Shown here: positions 45,320-54,427 of the stretch, piece by piece
How positions within the stretch are numbered: position 1 is the stretch's first letter
Layout: each line of letters starts with the position of its first letter
DNA from: Pseudalgibacter alginicilyticus
GTDB taxonomy: Bacteria > Bacteroidota > Bacteroidia > Flavobacteriales > Flavobacteriaceae
Assembly: GCF_001310225.1 (NCBI RefSeq)
Contig: NZ_CP012898.1
Coordinates: 1,054,001 to 1,118,000 of the forward strand
Length of the DNA stretch: 64,000 bases
Direction: 5' to 3'
The notes under the pieces: model-generated
Told to the model about the DNA's origin: nothing
Databases searched by the model: none
What the model saw: only the letters and a program-made list of their open reading frames with translations
Program-made: the position numbers and the translations under genes

Positions 45320-47719
45320 TTACTTTTTATACGGTTCATTAAAATAATTTTCCCAATCTTTCTTGAACTGTTGTTGAAATTTTAAAGCTTTGGTTTTGTT
45401 TTCTTCTTCAAGAATCCTATTTTTATTTGTATAGGCAACTTCATTTACAACATCAAAAACAAATAAAGTATCTGCTATTCTTAATAATTGATGTTGAGAA
45501 AATTTTGATGTTTTCAAATTCAATAAGTCTTCCAAAACATCAAGGATTTTTGAATGTATTGTACTTTTACAGTTATCTACAATTTCTGATTGAATATCAG
45601 CTATTAACTCACCCTTTTCTAAAATACTTAAAAAACTATTCAATTCATCACCCTTTATAGGTAAGTCTTTTTTAATAGATTCCGTAATGACAGCATTCAA
45701 TTGATTATATTGAAACAAATCAATAAACAAATCATCATCTGCTCTTATAAACCATTTTTTATTTTCGTATTTTATTTTTAATAATTTATTAGGAATATTA
45801 GCTCTTATATTTTGCAAATAGGTGCTCCTTATATTTTTAGCTCTTTTTGCATTAGCTCCAGGCCACATAATATCTGATAATTTTTGAGGAGAAATCCCCT
45901 TTTCTTCCATAGTATAGTATAGTATAACAAACAGAAAAATCTTTTGTTTAAAAGGTAAATCATTTAAAATATTAACACCTTTATTATTTGTTATTTCAAA
46001 TGTTCCAAAACATTTAATACTACCGCTATCTGAATTTTTTTTAAATGTTTTAAAACGGTTTGAAGAAATCGATTTTTTTCGTCGCTTTAAAAAAAGTAAA
46101 ACTATAGTTCCAATAACAAGTGCTATTGATAAAACCATTAAAAATTGAAACTCCTTATTATTATTTTTAATTTTCACAGGAAATTCTCCATTGAAAACAC
46201 GGTTAATTTCTTGATCAGTTAACACTCTTGACCACAAGGCAACATCTTTTAAGTTTCCGTTATACAACTCCCCCCATTGATCATTACCTAAAATGTATTT
46301 ATTATCGTCTGTTTTTAATTCATACTGTTTAACAACCTGAAAATCTGTAAGTATGCCATTAACATAAAATTTTACATACTCTCCCGCTTTATAAGTTATA
46401 GCTAAATGTTGCCATTCGTCCTTTTTTAATTCTGTTTTTCTATCAACAATATCAATTACACCTGGAAAAGTCAAGCATAAGTGCCCTTTTCGTATTTTAA
46501 TAGTAAAACCATTATTTGTTGATAAAATAGAATAATTGTTGTTTATGTGTTTTGGTTTAGCAAAAAAACTAACCGTTAAAGCTCGTTTTTCAAAATCACT
46601 ATTTAAAGCTTTGAAATAAAAAACATTATTCTCTCCATCAAAAAAAGCCACACTTTTCTTTTTTGTTTCCTTGTGATACTGAATATTTTTATCAATTTCT
46701 AAAATATTATATGAAAAGCTATCTCCATGTAAAGGAAGATAAAAATCTAAATTTTCATCTATTTCTATTTTTTTTGCTTGCATATTTTTAAACAAGCTAT
46801 AATTATTTGTGTTAAATGTAAAAAGTTCGGGTATAAAATTAAAACCTTCTTTATACGGCTCCACATCTAATTTTCCAAGATATTGATTGCGCTGTTCATT
46901 AAAACGAAAAACATCTGAGGATATATGAGTTACTCCAAAACTTTGAAGAAATGGCTGATGTTTCCATCTTATGTTTTTTTCATAACCTCCATTTTCATTA
47001 GTAGTTTTTAATTTTATTGTTAAAGGAATTTCCTTTTTTAATTGAATAACCATCTCGGGGTTATTTGTGCAAATAAAATTTGCAAACTTACCTGTTTTAC
47101 GCAAATAATTTAAAACGGCTTCTTTTAAAGTATTATTTATAAAATTAGAATCTGTAAGCTCTTGTTTATAATTAGGATTAAACTCAAAAAGAGTGAAATG
47201 ATTGGAAGGATCTCCCTTAATAAAAAGTTTTTCTGCATCAATTGGCATGCCTACTCCCATTTTTACATAAGTTATCGGAGAATTTTTTATATTGAAATTA
47301 TTAAAAACAAGTACTTGCTTTTTATGAGATAATAGATCTTCAGAAAGACTATGTGAGTTTGGTTCTATTAATAGACTATTATTTTTAAAATATTTATTAA
47401 TTTTAAGAGTATTCAAATTAGCATTATTAATAAATGCTATAAAATCGTTAGGATTATTTTTTAAAAAAGTTTTTATAAAAATAAACTCTGAAGTATTAAA
47501 AACAGTATTTGAATCAAGAATAAAAGCTCTATACCCTATATCTAATAATTCTTGAATAGGTTTGTTTTTTGAGGTTGTAACAAAAATTTCCTCATCAATA
47601 TATTTCGATCTAAATATATTAGAATTAACATTTTGACTACTTACATACTCAACACTTATAAAAAAAAAGGAGATTATTAATAAAGTACTAAAATTAAAGT
47701 GTATTGTAGTTCCTTTCAA
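45320..47719 (-). CDS. Membrane-spanning PUL regulator: periplasmic LamG region, TM helix, cytoplasmic winged-helix-like domain
   Basis: 799 residues. Signal peptide (about 1-28, VSSQ). Residues about 45-330 are a periplasmic region whose start resembles a degenerate PI-PLC-like barrel (IQELLDIGYRAFILDS, KTFLKNNPNDFIAFI); this part is tentative. A LamG/concanavalin-like domain lies at about 350-507 (LTVSFFAKPK, KKDEWQHLAITYKAGEYVKFYVNG). One TM helix at about 524-545 ends in KRRKK, placing the C-terminus inside the cell. The cytoplasmic part (about 563-799) begins with CFGTFEI and has PQKLSDIMWPGANAKRAKNIRSTYL, like the winged-helix plus helical (SARP/BTAD-type) layout. No histidine kinase, receiver or sigma/anti-sigma motif is present. 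The gene is directly upstream of susC, so it probably senses the glycan and activates the PUL. Confidence 0.75.
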   Translation of the reverse strand: MKGTTIHFNFSTLLIISFFFISVEYVSSQNVNSNIFRSKYIDEEIFVTTSKNKPIQELLDIGYRAFILDSNTVFNTSEFIFIKTFLKNNPNDFIAFINNANLNTLKINKYFKNNSLLIEPNSHSLSEDLLSHKKQVLVFNNFNIKNSPITYVKMGVGMPIDAEKLFIKGDPSNHFTLFEFNPNYKQELTDSNFINNTLKEAVLNYLRKTGKFANFICTNNPEMVIQLKKEIPLTIKLKTTNENGGYEKNIRWKHQPFLQSFGVTHISSDVFRFNEQRNQYLGKLDVEPYKEGFNFIPELFTFNTNNYSLFKNMQAKKIEIDENLDFYLPLHGDSFSYNILEIDKNIQYHKETKKKSVAFFDGENNVFYFKALNSDFEKRALTVSFFAKPKHINNNYSILSTNNGFTIKIRKGHLCLTFPGVIDIVDRKTELKKDEWQHLAITYKAGEYVKFYVNGILTDFQVVKQYELKTDDNKYILGNDQWGELYNGNLKDVALWSRVLTDQEINRVFNGEFPVKIKNNNKEFQFLMVLSIALVIGTIVLLFLKRRKKSISSNRFKTFKKNSDSGSIKCFGTFEITNNKGVNILNDLPFKQKIFLFVILYYTMEEKGISPQKLSDIMWPGANAKRAKNIRSTYLQNIRANIPNKLLKIKYENKKWFIRADDDLFIDLFQYNQLNAVITESIKKDLPIKGDELNSFLSILEKGELIADIQSEIVDNCKSTIHSKILDVLEDLLNLKTSKFSQHQLLRIADTLFVFDVVNEVAYTNKNRILEEENKTKALKFQQQFKKDWENYFNEPYKK

Positions 47720-48152
47720 TTTGTATTAATTTAACATATTACGAAAATACCTGTTGATGTTTTAACAGAAAATTAGAATTGAAGACTTGTTTTCTGTTCA
47801 AATGTAATAATTTTTTTTATCCTATCTTGATTTTTTGCATACCAACCTAAAGACTCTCTTAGCTAGTCTAAACCTCGTTTATGATATAATAAATACACCT
47901 TCTATTTTTTTTCAAAATTATAAAAAAACATTTGTTTTTATGCAGAATTATTATTGTCTTGATTTTGAGTTTTATAAAATAGGTAATAATCTTTTTACTT
48001 TAATTACCCCTTTGGATACTCTTTTATATACTCTATTCATAATGATATTAGCAAAATACATAAGCATAACACCATATTAAATAACTTTATTGTATAATTT
48101 TTTAAGTAAAAAGGATAAAAACTAAATATAGCATAAATAAAATTTCATTTTA
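47720..48152. other. Divergent control region between the regulator and the middle arm
   Basis: 433 nt between divergent start codons. It contains a 9-bp inverted repeat (47764-47798) near the regulator start. An 81-codon frame at 47835-48080 starts with a TTG and looks spurious. No exact TAnnTTTG is found near either start, which fits activated promoters. Confidence 0.55.
47764..47798. promoter_or_regulatory. 9-bp inverted repeat upstream of the regulator gene
   Basis: AACAGAAAA (47764-47772) and TTTTCTGTT (47790-47798) are exact reverse complements, 26 bp centre to centre, 45-80 bp upstream of the regulator start codon. It is a candidate operator for the regulator or another factor. Confidence 0.45.
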
Positions 48153-51100
48153 ATGAAAAATACTCCCAAAAAAATTAAATCCTGTTCCTATTTATTTTTA
48201 ACGATGGTTTTATTAGTTTATCCTGTATATTCTCAAACAGAACCCAATTGGATTGATCAGGTAACAAACTACCAACAACCTTCTTGGTTTAATAGAGAAA
48301 GGGTTCAAATACATACTAGATTAGCTGCTCCTTATTACAATAATCCAGACCACCCCATTTATTCAAATTGGGCGAGAGATGTGATTTCTGTTATAGGTGC
48401 TACTGTTTTTACTAGACACATCAAAACAAATGATGATCCAATCCATTGGCAAAGTTCATGGGGAAAATGGACTGACTTTGCTGAAAATAGAAATATCATT
48501 CAAGAAGCCATTAATGAAGCTCATACCCACAATACAAAAATGATTGGATATTACAATCATTATTCCGATGGATATATTCGAGACAACTACCCTGAATATA
48601 AATGCAAAGATGTAAATGGTAATGATATTATTAGAGAAGGAAGAGGCACAATGATATGTTTTAATTCTCCATATATAGATTTACTTGCCACGAGATTAAT
48701 AGAATTTGCTCAAATGGGAGGCGATGGGTTATATTTTGACGAGATTCATATGCCACGCGAAGGATGTTGGTGCAACTATTGTAAAACAAAATTTAACGAG
48801 CTAACAGGTCAGACTGCACCAACAACCATTAATGTTAATTCCCAACTGTACAAAGATTATCAAAACTTTAATAATGAATCTGTCGTTGAAGGATTTTATA
48901 AACTCCGACAAACATTAGAGGCTGAAAACCCGGATTTAGTTATGATAATTGGTAGTAATACACTACCAAAATTGACAGAGCGTCATTTAAACACTAATTT
49001 GTTTCGCTTAGCTCATGCTCATAAAACGGAATGGGACATATCACAAAGAACACTGTCCTCAGTGCCGAATGGAATAATGGTTCCTGATGAGAAAGTATGG
49101 AGAGGCCTATCTTATACTTTCTCAAGAGATATTTCTGATGGACGCCCTGCTCATTATTGGGTACCAGGAATGAGTTTTGTTCCCTCAAAAGATATTTTGG
49201 GAGCTACCGCTGGCTTAATTTCTTTTGGAAACATAGCTAACTTAGATATGAGGGAAACACTTTCCCCCGATTTAGATTTTATTAATGCTGTAACTTATGG
49301 CAATAATGTAAGTTCGGTATTTGAAGATTCTAAGCCTAATAGATGGTTGTTAATACATTTTAACGAGAAAGCGTTAGAAACTTATAGTGGAGAAACTGCT
49401 AATGGATGGTCTAATTTTTTATCACCATTTTACGGTTCGTATTATGCGGCTTCGGAGAATAAATTGTCTGTTGGAATAATTACTGATTCTCAACTTAAAC
49501 AAGGATTATTTCAAGGAGCTAAAGTCTTATTTACACCAAACACAGAAACTATATCTGCGGAGTTACAGATTAAAATCGATGAGTTTGAATCTCAAGGTGG
49601 TGTAGTAATAACGGAAGACCCCTCTTGGGAATGGGAAAATGGCGGCACTGATTTTAATAATGCAAAAAATGAATTTCAAGCAATACTTAATAATGTGTAT
49701 TCGCAACCATTATTCAAATCTAATGGGGGTTCTGGGTTTTATTACGTTAATTATTTTGAAAAAAATGATGCTGGGAAATTTAAATATATAGCATCCTATA
49801 GTAATGAACTTGAGTGGGTAACGGTTGGTGCTACCGCGCAAACAAATGGTAATTTACAGCCTGATCCAATAAGTGGAATCAAATTAATCGTAAATTCAGG
49901 ACAAATACCAACATCTGTAAGGAATGTGCTTACAGACACTCCTGTATCTTTTAATATTTCTAATGGTGTTTTATCATTAGATGTTCCTAATTTTCAGAAC
50001 TCAGGACTTATTGAATTAACTTATGATGAGCCGTTAATTGCACAAACCAATAATAATAGTTTGTTTCTTATAGATGATGCCTATGTACAAGGAGGTACAA
50101 ATGGAGATTCAAACTTTGGAGTAGCAAGGTTGGCCACAAAAAGAGATGACGCTTTTAGTAATCAAGTACAACATTCATACTTAAAATTCGACTTAACTCA
50201 CCTTGGAGCTTACCAAAACGTAAAATTAAGATTAACTAAAGAGGACTCCATAAACAACAATTTCGAAGCTTTTTTTGTGACAGACGATAGTTGGTTAGAA
50301 AGCACTATAACATGGAACACTGCACCTGTAGCAGGAACATCATTAGGAATTATTTCTAGTGGCACGTCTCCGCAAATAGAATGGAACATTACTGACATTG
50401 CCAATACGGAGCTGTCTGGAGATGGGATTATTTCAATAATGATAGTTTCATCTATTAACGGATTACAGTCAAATTTATATAGTAAAGAAACTGCTCCTAC
50501 TAATAGTAAAAAACCATTACTTGCCGTAACAGTCGATTCTTCTGAACGGCAATTCCCAGTAGATGATGCATATGTAAGAGCAGGAACAGGTAGCGAAGTT
50601 AACTTTGGAACAGCGAGATTAATAACTAAAAGGGATGACTCTTCTGTCAATTTGGAAAGATTGTCGTTTGTAAAATTTGACTTATCAAACATAGGAACCA
50701 ATTACAATAATCTAACATTTACTCTCACCAAAGAAGATAATATAAGTAATACCTTCGAAGCCTTTTTGGTTACGGACGACAACTGGTCAGAAAATAACAT
50801 TACTTGGAGTACTGCCCCAAAAGCTCATACATCATTAGGAAAAATAAACAACAGCACTACAAATAAATTAGAATGGGACATTACTAATGTTGCTCAAGAA
50901 GAACAAAATAAGGATGGAATAATCACGATTATGATAATTTCTTCCAAAAACGGAATACAGTCCAATATATATAGCAAAGAATCTGCTCCTACTGATTTGG
51001 ACAAACCAGCTGTAATTATTAATAACAAAACCTCATTAAACGTATTATCTTACTGCTATAATTGTGAAGAAAAAAATGTATATATATCCCCAAATCCAAC

Positions 51101-51293
51101 TCTCGATGTTATTAATATTACAGGTATTGATATGGGTAAAAAAATATACTTGTATAATATATCTGGTAAAATGGTTTTAGAGCAAGATTTCACGCCATCC
51201 ATTAATACCAAGAAATTATTGAAAGGGATGTACTTTTTAACTATTGTTGATAAAGAAAATTTCAAACACCATTTTAAATTTATAAAAAAATAG
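48153..51293 (+). CDS. T9SS-secreted putative glycoside hydrolase with two DNRLRE domains
   Basis: 1046 residues. Signal peptide (about 1-27). A TIM-barrel-like region at about 45-385 carries GGDGLYFDEIHMPREGCWCNYC, with Asp196-Glu197 in the FDE motif followed by a CxxxxCxC-type cysteine cluster, as in 'hypothetical glycosyl hydrolase 6'/GH29-like barrels. A flavodoxin or GATase-like beta-galactosidase-trimerisation domain follows at about 395-560 (FESQGGVVITEDPSWEW). Two tandem DNRLRE/CBM96-like domains start at Asp641 and Asp804 (period 163 residues). A type A T9SS C-terminal sorting domain lies at about 975-1046 (VYISPNPTLD). It is probably a surface or extracellular polysaccharide-acting enzyme at the head of the middle arm. 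The family is not assigned and the activity is inferred. Confidence 0.65.
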   Translation: MKNTPKKIKSCSYLFLTMVLLVYPVYSQTEPNWIDQVTNYQQPSWFNRERVQIHTRLAAPYYNNPDHPIYSNWARDVISVIGATVFTRHIKTNDDPIHWQSSWGKWTDFAENRNIIQEAINEAHTHNTKMIGYYNHYSDGYIRDNYPEYKCKDVNGNDIIREGRGTMICFNSPYIDLLATRLIEFAQMGGDGLYFDEIHMPREGCWCNYCKTKFNELTGQTAPTTINVNSQLYKDYQNFNNESVVEGFYKLRQTLEAENPDLVMIIGSNTLPKLTERHLNTNLFRLAHAHKTEWDISQRTLSSVPNGIMVPDEKVWRGLSYTFSRDISDGRPAHYWVPGMSFVPSKDILGATAGLISFGNIANLDMRETLSPDLDFINAVTYGNNVSSVFEDSKPNRWLLIHFNEKALETYSGETANGWSNFLSPFYGSYYAASENKLSVGIITDSQLKQGLFQGAKVLFTPNTETISAELQIKIDEFESQGGVVITEDPSWEWENGGTDFNNAKNEFQAILNNVYSQPLFKSNGGSGFYYVNYFEKNDAGKFKYIASYSNELEWVTVGATAQTNGNLQPDPISGIKLIVNSGQIPTSVRNVLTDTPVSFNISNGVLSLDVPNFQNSGLIELTYDEPLIAQTNNNSLFLIDDAYVQGGTNGDSNFGVARLATKRDDAFSNQVQHSYLKFDLTHLGAYQNVKLRLTKEDSINNNFEAFFVTDDSWLESTITWNTAPVAGTSLGIISSGTSPQIEWNITDIANTELSGDGIISIMIVSSINGLQSNLYSKETAPTNSKKPLLAVTVDSSERQFPVDDAYVRAGTGSEVNFGTARLITKRDDSSVNLERLSFVKFDLSNIGTNYNNLTFTLTKEDNISNTFEAFLVTDDNWSENNITWSTAPKAHTSLGKINNSTTNKLEWDITNVAQEEQNKDGIITIMIISSKNGIQSNIYSKESAPTDLDKPAVIINNKTSLNVLSYCYNCEEKNVYISPNPTLDVINITGIDMGKKIYLYNISGKMVLEQDFTPSINTKKLLKGMYFLTIVDKENFKHHFKFIKK
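50073..51026 (+). repeat. Tandem in-frame duplication of a DNRLRE domain (489-nt period)
   Basis: Unit 1 starts at 50073 and unit 2 at 50562. Shared blocks include DDAYV, NFG.AR, TKRDD, LTKED, FEAF.VTDD.W and NGIQSN.YSKE. The units are clearly homologous at protein level though diverged in DNA. Confidence 0.8.
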
Positions 51294-51418
51294 ATTTTTC
51301 ACAATATTTTCAAAACTTACCCTATAAAGTAACCATTATAATACCCCATAATGATGTTATTTTGAAAAATTAATGAATAAAATTATAATAATAAACCAAA
51401 GAAAATAAAATTTTAAAA

Positions 51419-51433
51419 TAGTCACTATGACTA
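51419..51433. promoter_or_regulatory. 15-bp palindrome upstream of the first middle-arm sulfatase
   Basis: TAGTCA and TGACTA around CTA, 46 nt before the ATG at 51479. It could be an operator in the 185-nt gap after the secreted barrel gene. Short palindromes arise by chance, so confidence is low. Confidence 0.25.
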
Positions 51434-51478
51434 CTAACAATATATAATCGATTATTTTAATATCAAATTAAATCCTAT

Positions 51479-52858
51479 ATGTTTTATAATACAAGATTAC
51501 TTTTTTTAATATTTACCAGTTTATTAGGTGTTGTAAGCTGCTCCTTTAAATCAAAAAAAGATAAGGTTAATAAAATTAATGAAGAAAAAACAAATTTTAT
51601 TGTAATTTTTGTTGATGATTTAGGTTATGGAGACATAGGCTGTTTTGGAGCCAAAGGTTTTAAAACACCTAATATTGATCAAATGGCAAAAGAAGGTGCT
51701 CGTTTCACAGATTTTTATGTTCCGGCATCTGTATGTACTCCATCAAGAGCAGGTTTATTAACAGGTTCTTACCCAAAACGGGTAGGACTTCATAAAGAAG
51801 TTTTATATCCATATTCTACTTCAGGATTAAATCCTAATGAAATTATTATTCCGGAGGTATTAAAACCTGCAGGATATACTACAGGATGTATAGGCAAATG
51901 GCATTTAGGACATCAAGAAAAATTTATGCCAAATAATCAAGGATTTGATTATTTTTATGGTGTACCATATTCCAATGATATGGACGGACATGTATACGTA
52001 AATATACCTTTCACATCACCACCACTTCCTATATATAAAAATAAAGTTAAAGTAGCTGAGGGCATCAATCAAGATTCGTTGACTATTCGTTGGACCAAAG
52101 CAGCTACCTCCTTTATAAAGGAAAATAAAAAACAACCCTTTTTCCTTTATTTAGCACACAATATGCCACATCGCCCTTGGCATGTCTCCAAACGCTACAA
52201 AGGAAGTAGTGAAAAAGGATTGTATGGCGATGTTATACAAGAATTAGATTGGAGTGTTGGAGAAATACTAAAAACATTAAAAGAAACAAATTTAGACGAA
52301 AACACCCTTGTAATATTTACATCAGATAACGGCCCAGTAGAGACATTAAAAAATGGTGGCTCTGCCGAACCACTTAGAGGAGGTAAAATTTCTACTTGGG
52401 AAGGCGGATTACGTGTTCCTTGTATTATGCGTTGGCCAGGAAAAATAAAACCAAATAAAGAAATTAATCAAATAACTTCTGTTATGGATTTCCTACCCAC
52501 CTTTGCTTCAATAGCTCAAGTAAAAGTTCCTATTTCTCATAAAATTGATGGTTATAACATATCAAATATATTACTTGAAGATAAAAAAACAGTTTCACCT
52601 TATAATGCCTTTTATTTTTATGGACGTAATGGAGACTTAGAAGGTATACGTGAAGGCAATTGGAAATTTTACATAAAAAAATATAATATGCGTAAAAAAA
52701 CATACACCAATCACATGAATTTGTACAATTTAAAAAATGATGTTGGAGAAAAACAAAATATTGCTGATATGCATCCTGAAATTGTTGAAAAGCTACATCA
52801 AAAAATGCTAAAGTTTGACAAGCAATTATCAATTGAAGCAAGACCTATTGGCCACTAA
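51479..52858 (+). CDS. S1 sulfatase lipoprotein (arylsulfatase-like)
   Basis: 459 residues. The lipobox GVVSC gives a lipoprotein. Asp46-Asp47 in FVDDLGYGD bind Ca2+, Cys86 in SVCTPSRAG is the formylglycine residue, and IGKWHLG and FTSDNGPVE complete the sulfatase core. A C-terminal region with REGNWKFYIKK follows. The subfamily cannot be chosen with confidence. It acts on sulfate esters of imported or surface-bound oligosaccharides. It starts 185 nt after the secreted barrel protein and 19 nt before the next sulfatase start, leading a tight four-gene unit. Confidence 0.92.
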   Translation: MFYNTRLLFLIFTSLLGVVSCSFKSKKDKVNKINEEKTNFIVIFVDDLGYGDIGCFGAKGFKTPNIDQMAKEGARFTDFYVPASVCTPSRAGLLTGSYPKRVGLHKEVLYPYSTSGLNPNEIIIPEVLKPAGYTTGCIGKWHLGHQEKFMPNNQGFDYFYGVPYSNDMDGHVYVNIPFTSPPLPIYKNKVKVAEGINQDSLTIRWTKAATSFIKENKKQPFFLYLAHNMPHRPWHVSKRYKGSSEKGLYGDVIQELDWSVGEILKTLKETNLDENTLVIFTSDNGPVETLKNGGSAEPLRGGKISTWEGGLRVPCIMRWPGKIKPNKEINQITSVMDFLPTFASIAQVKVPISHKIDGYNISNILLEDKKTVSPYNAFYFYGRNGDLEGIREGNWKFYIKKYNMRKKTYTNHMNLYNLKNDVGEKQNIADMHPEIVEKLHQKMLKFDKQLSIEARPIGH

Positions 52859-52877
52859 TTATATATTTAACAAAATT

Positions 52878-54407
52878 ATGAATAAATTATTTTCTGTACT
52901 ATTAACACTATCTGTACTATTAGGCTGCAAAAGCACCCCTTCAATTACAACTACTAAACCACTACAACTACCTAATATTATTTATGTTTTAACAGATGAT
53001 TTAGGTATAGGAGATGTTAGTACTTACAATCCTGAATCAAAAATTAAAACCCCTTATATTGATAAATTAGCATCAGAAGGAATGACGTTTACAGACGCAC
53101 ATACTACATCTGCAGTTTGTACACCAAGCAGATATAGCATATTAACAGGAAGGTACAGTTGGCGAACTAAATTAAAAAGCAGAGTGCTATATGGTGAAGA
53201 CCCTCACTTAATACATCCACAAAGAGCTACTGTAGCCTCATTACTAAAAAGCGCTGGTTACTATACAGCTTCTATAGGAAAATGGCATCTTGGATGGGAC
53301 TGGCAAAGAAATGAACACGGTAGTATAGATTTTTCAAAACCCATAAAAAATGGTCCAAATGTTAATGGGTTTGATTATTCTTATGGTTTTTGCGGCTCTT
53401 TAGATATGCCTCCGTATGTGTATGTAGAAAACGGAAAACCAACTGCCATCCCAAATGATTCTTCTGAAAACACAGATTATCAAGCACATTGGCGTAAAGG
53501 TCTTACTGCTCCAGATTTTATACATGAGGAAGCTACCCCTAATTTTTTTGAACGATCATTTAATTTTATCAAAAAACACGCACAATCAAACAAGCCTTTT
53601 TTTCTTTATTTACCATTACCATCCCCCCACACACCCATTTTACCAACAAAAGAATGGCAAGGTAAAAGTGGTTTGAATCCTTACGGAGATTTTGTTATGA
53701 TGGTAGATAACTATATCGGAAAATTAGAAGCTATAATTAAAGAATCTGGAATTGAAGAGAATACTATGATTGTTTTCACAAGTGACAATGGCTGCTCTCC
53801 TAGAGCCAATTATCAAGAATTATTGAATAAAGGTCATAACCCTAGTTATATTTATAGAGGAACAAAATCCGATATTTTTGAAGGAGGTCATAGAGTTCCT
53901 TTTATTATTAAATGGCCAAATGCGGTGCCTCAAGGCACAATTTGTAGCCAAACCATTTCTCAATCAGATTTAATGGCAACTTGTGCTTCTTTAACCAATT
54001 TAAAACTATCAGATAACACCGCTGAAGATAGTTTTAATATGTTACCATTAATAAAAAACCCTAACACTGAAAACTACCAAAGAAAGGCAACTGTACATCA
54101 TTCCATCGACGGGAGTTTTGCAATACGCAAAGGAGATTGGAAATATATTTTTTGCTCAGGTTCAGGGGGCTGGAGCTATCCAAAAACGATTAAAGACACT
54201 GAAGGGCTTCCGCCTTTTCAATTATATAATTTAAAATCAGATCCAGGAGAGTCAAACAATTTATACGGAAAATATCCTAAAATAGAAAATGAACTTTTTA
54301 ATCTTATGTCTAATTATATTAAAAATGGCAGAAGTACTCCTGGCGCTAAAGTAAAAAATGACGGCGAACAATGGTGGCCTCAATTAAGTTGGATGAAAAA
54401 TTCTTAA
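52878..54407 (+). CDS. S1 sulfatase lipoprotein
   Basis: 509 residues from the ATG at 52878. The frame extends to 52815 inside the previous gene, but only the later ATG gives a lipoprotein signal peptide (lipobox SVLLGC). Asp40-Asp41 lie in VLTDDLGIGD and formylglycine Cys81 in AVCTPSRYS, followed by GKWHLGWDW. The YSILTGRYSWR context resembles the S1_15/S1_16 sulfatases, which include N-acetylgalactosamine-6-sulfatases, though this is tentative. It is 19 nt after the previous sulfatase and 20 nt before the fucosidase gene. Confidence 0.92.
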   Translation: MNKLFSVLLTLSVLLGCKSTPSITTTKPLQLPNIIYVLTDDLGIGDVSTYNPESKIKTPYIDKLASEGMTFTDAHTTSAVCTPSRYSILTGRYSWRTKLKSRVLYGEDPHLIHPQRATVASLLKSAGYYTASIGKWHLGWDWQRNEHGSIDFSKPIKNGPNVNGFDYSYGFCGSLDMPPYVYVENGKPTAIPNDSSENTDYQAHWRKGLTAPDFIHEEATPNFFERSFNFIKKHAQSNKPFFLYLPLPSPHTPILPTKEWQGKSGLNPYGDFVMMVDNYIGKLEAIIKESGIEENTMIVFTSDNGCSPRANYQELLNKGHNPSYIYRGTKSDIFEGGHRVPFIIKWPNAVPQGTICSQTISQSDLMATCASLTNLKLSDNTAEDSFNMLPLIKNPNTENYQRKATVHHSIDGSFAIRKGDWKYIFCSGSGGWSYPKTIKDTEGLPPFQLYNLKSDPGESNNLYGKYPKIENELFNLMSNYIKNGRSTPGAKVKNDGEQWWPQLSWMKNS

Positions 54408-54427
54408 ATAAGTAAAAAGTTTAAAAT

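Noticed and set aside
45320-47719. Reading the regulator as a hybrid two-component system
   Set aside because: No Y_Y_Y or Reg_prop repeats, no histidine kinase H/N/G boxes and no receiver domain are present, and 799 residues is too short for an HTCS.
47835-48080. 81-codon plus-strand frame in the divergent control region
   Set aside because: It begins with TTG, has AT-rich low-information sequence, no recognisable domain, and lies where promoters are required.
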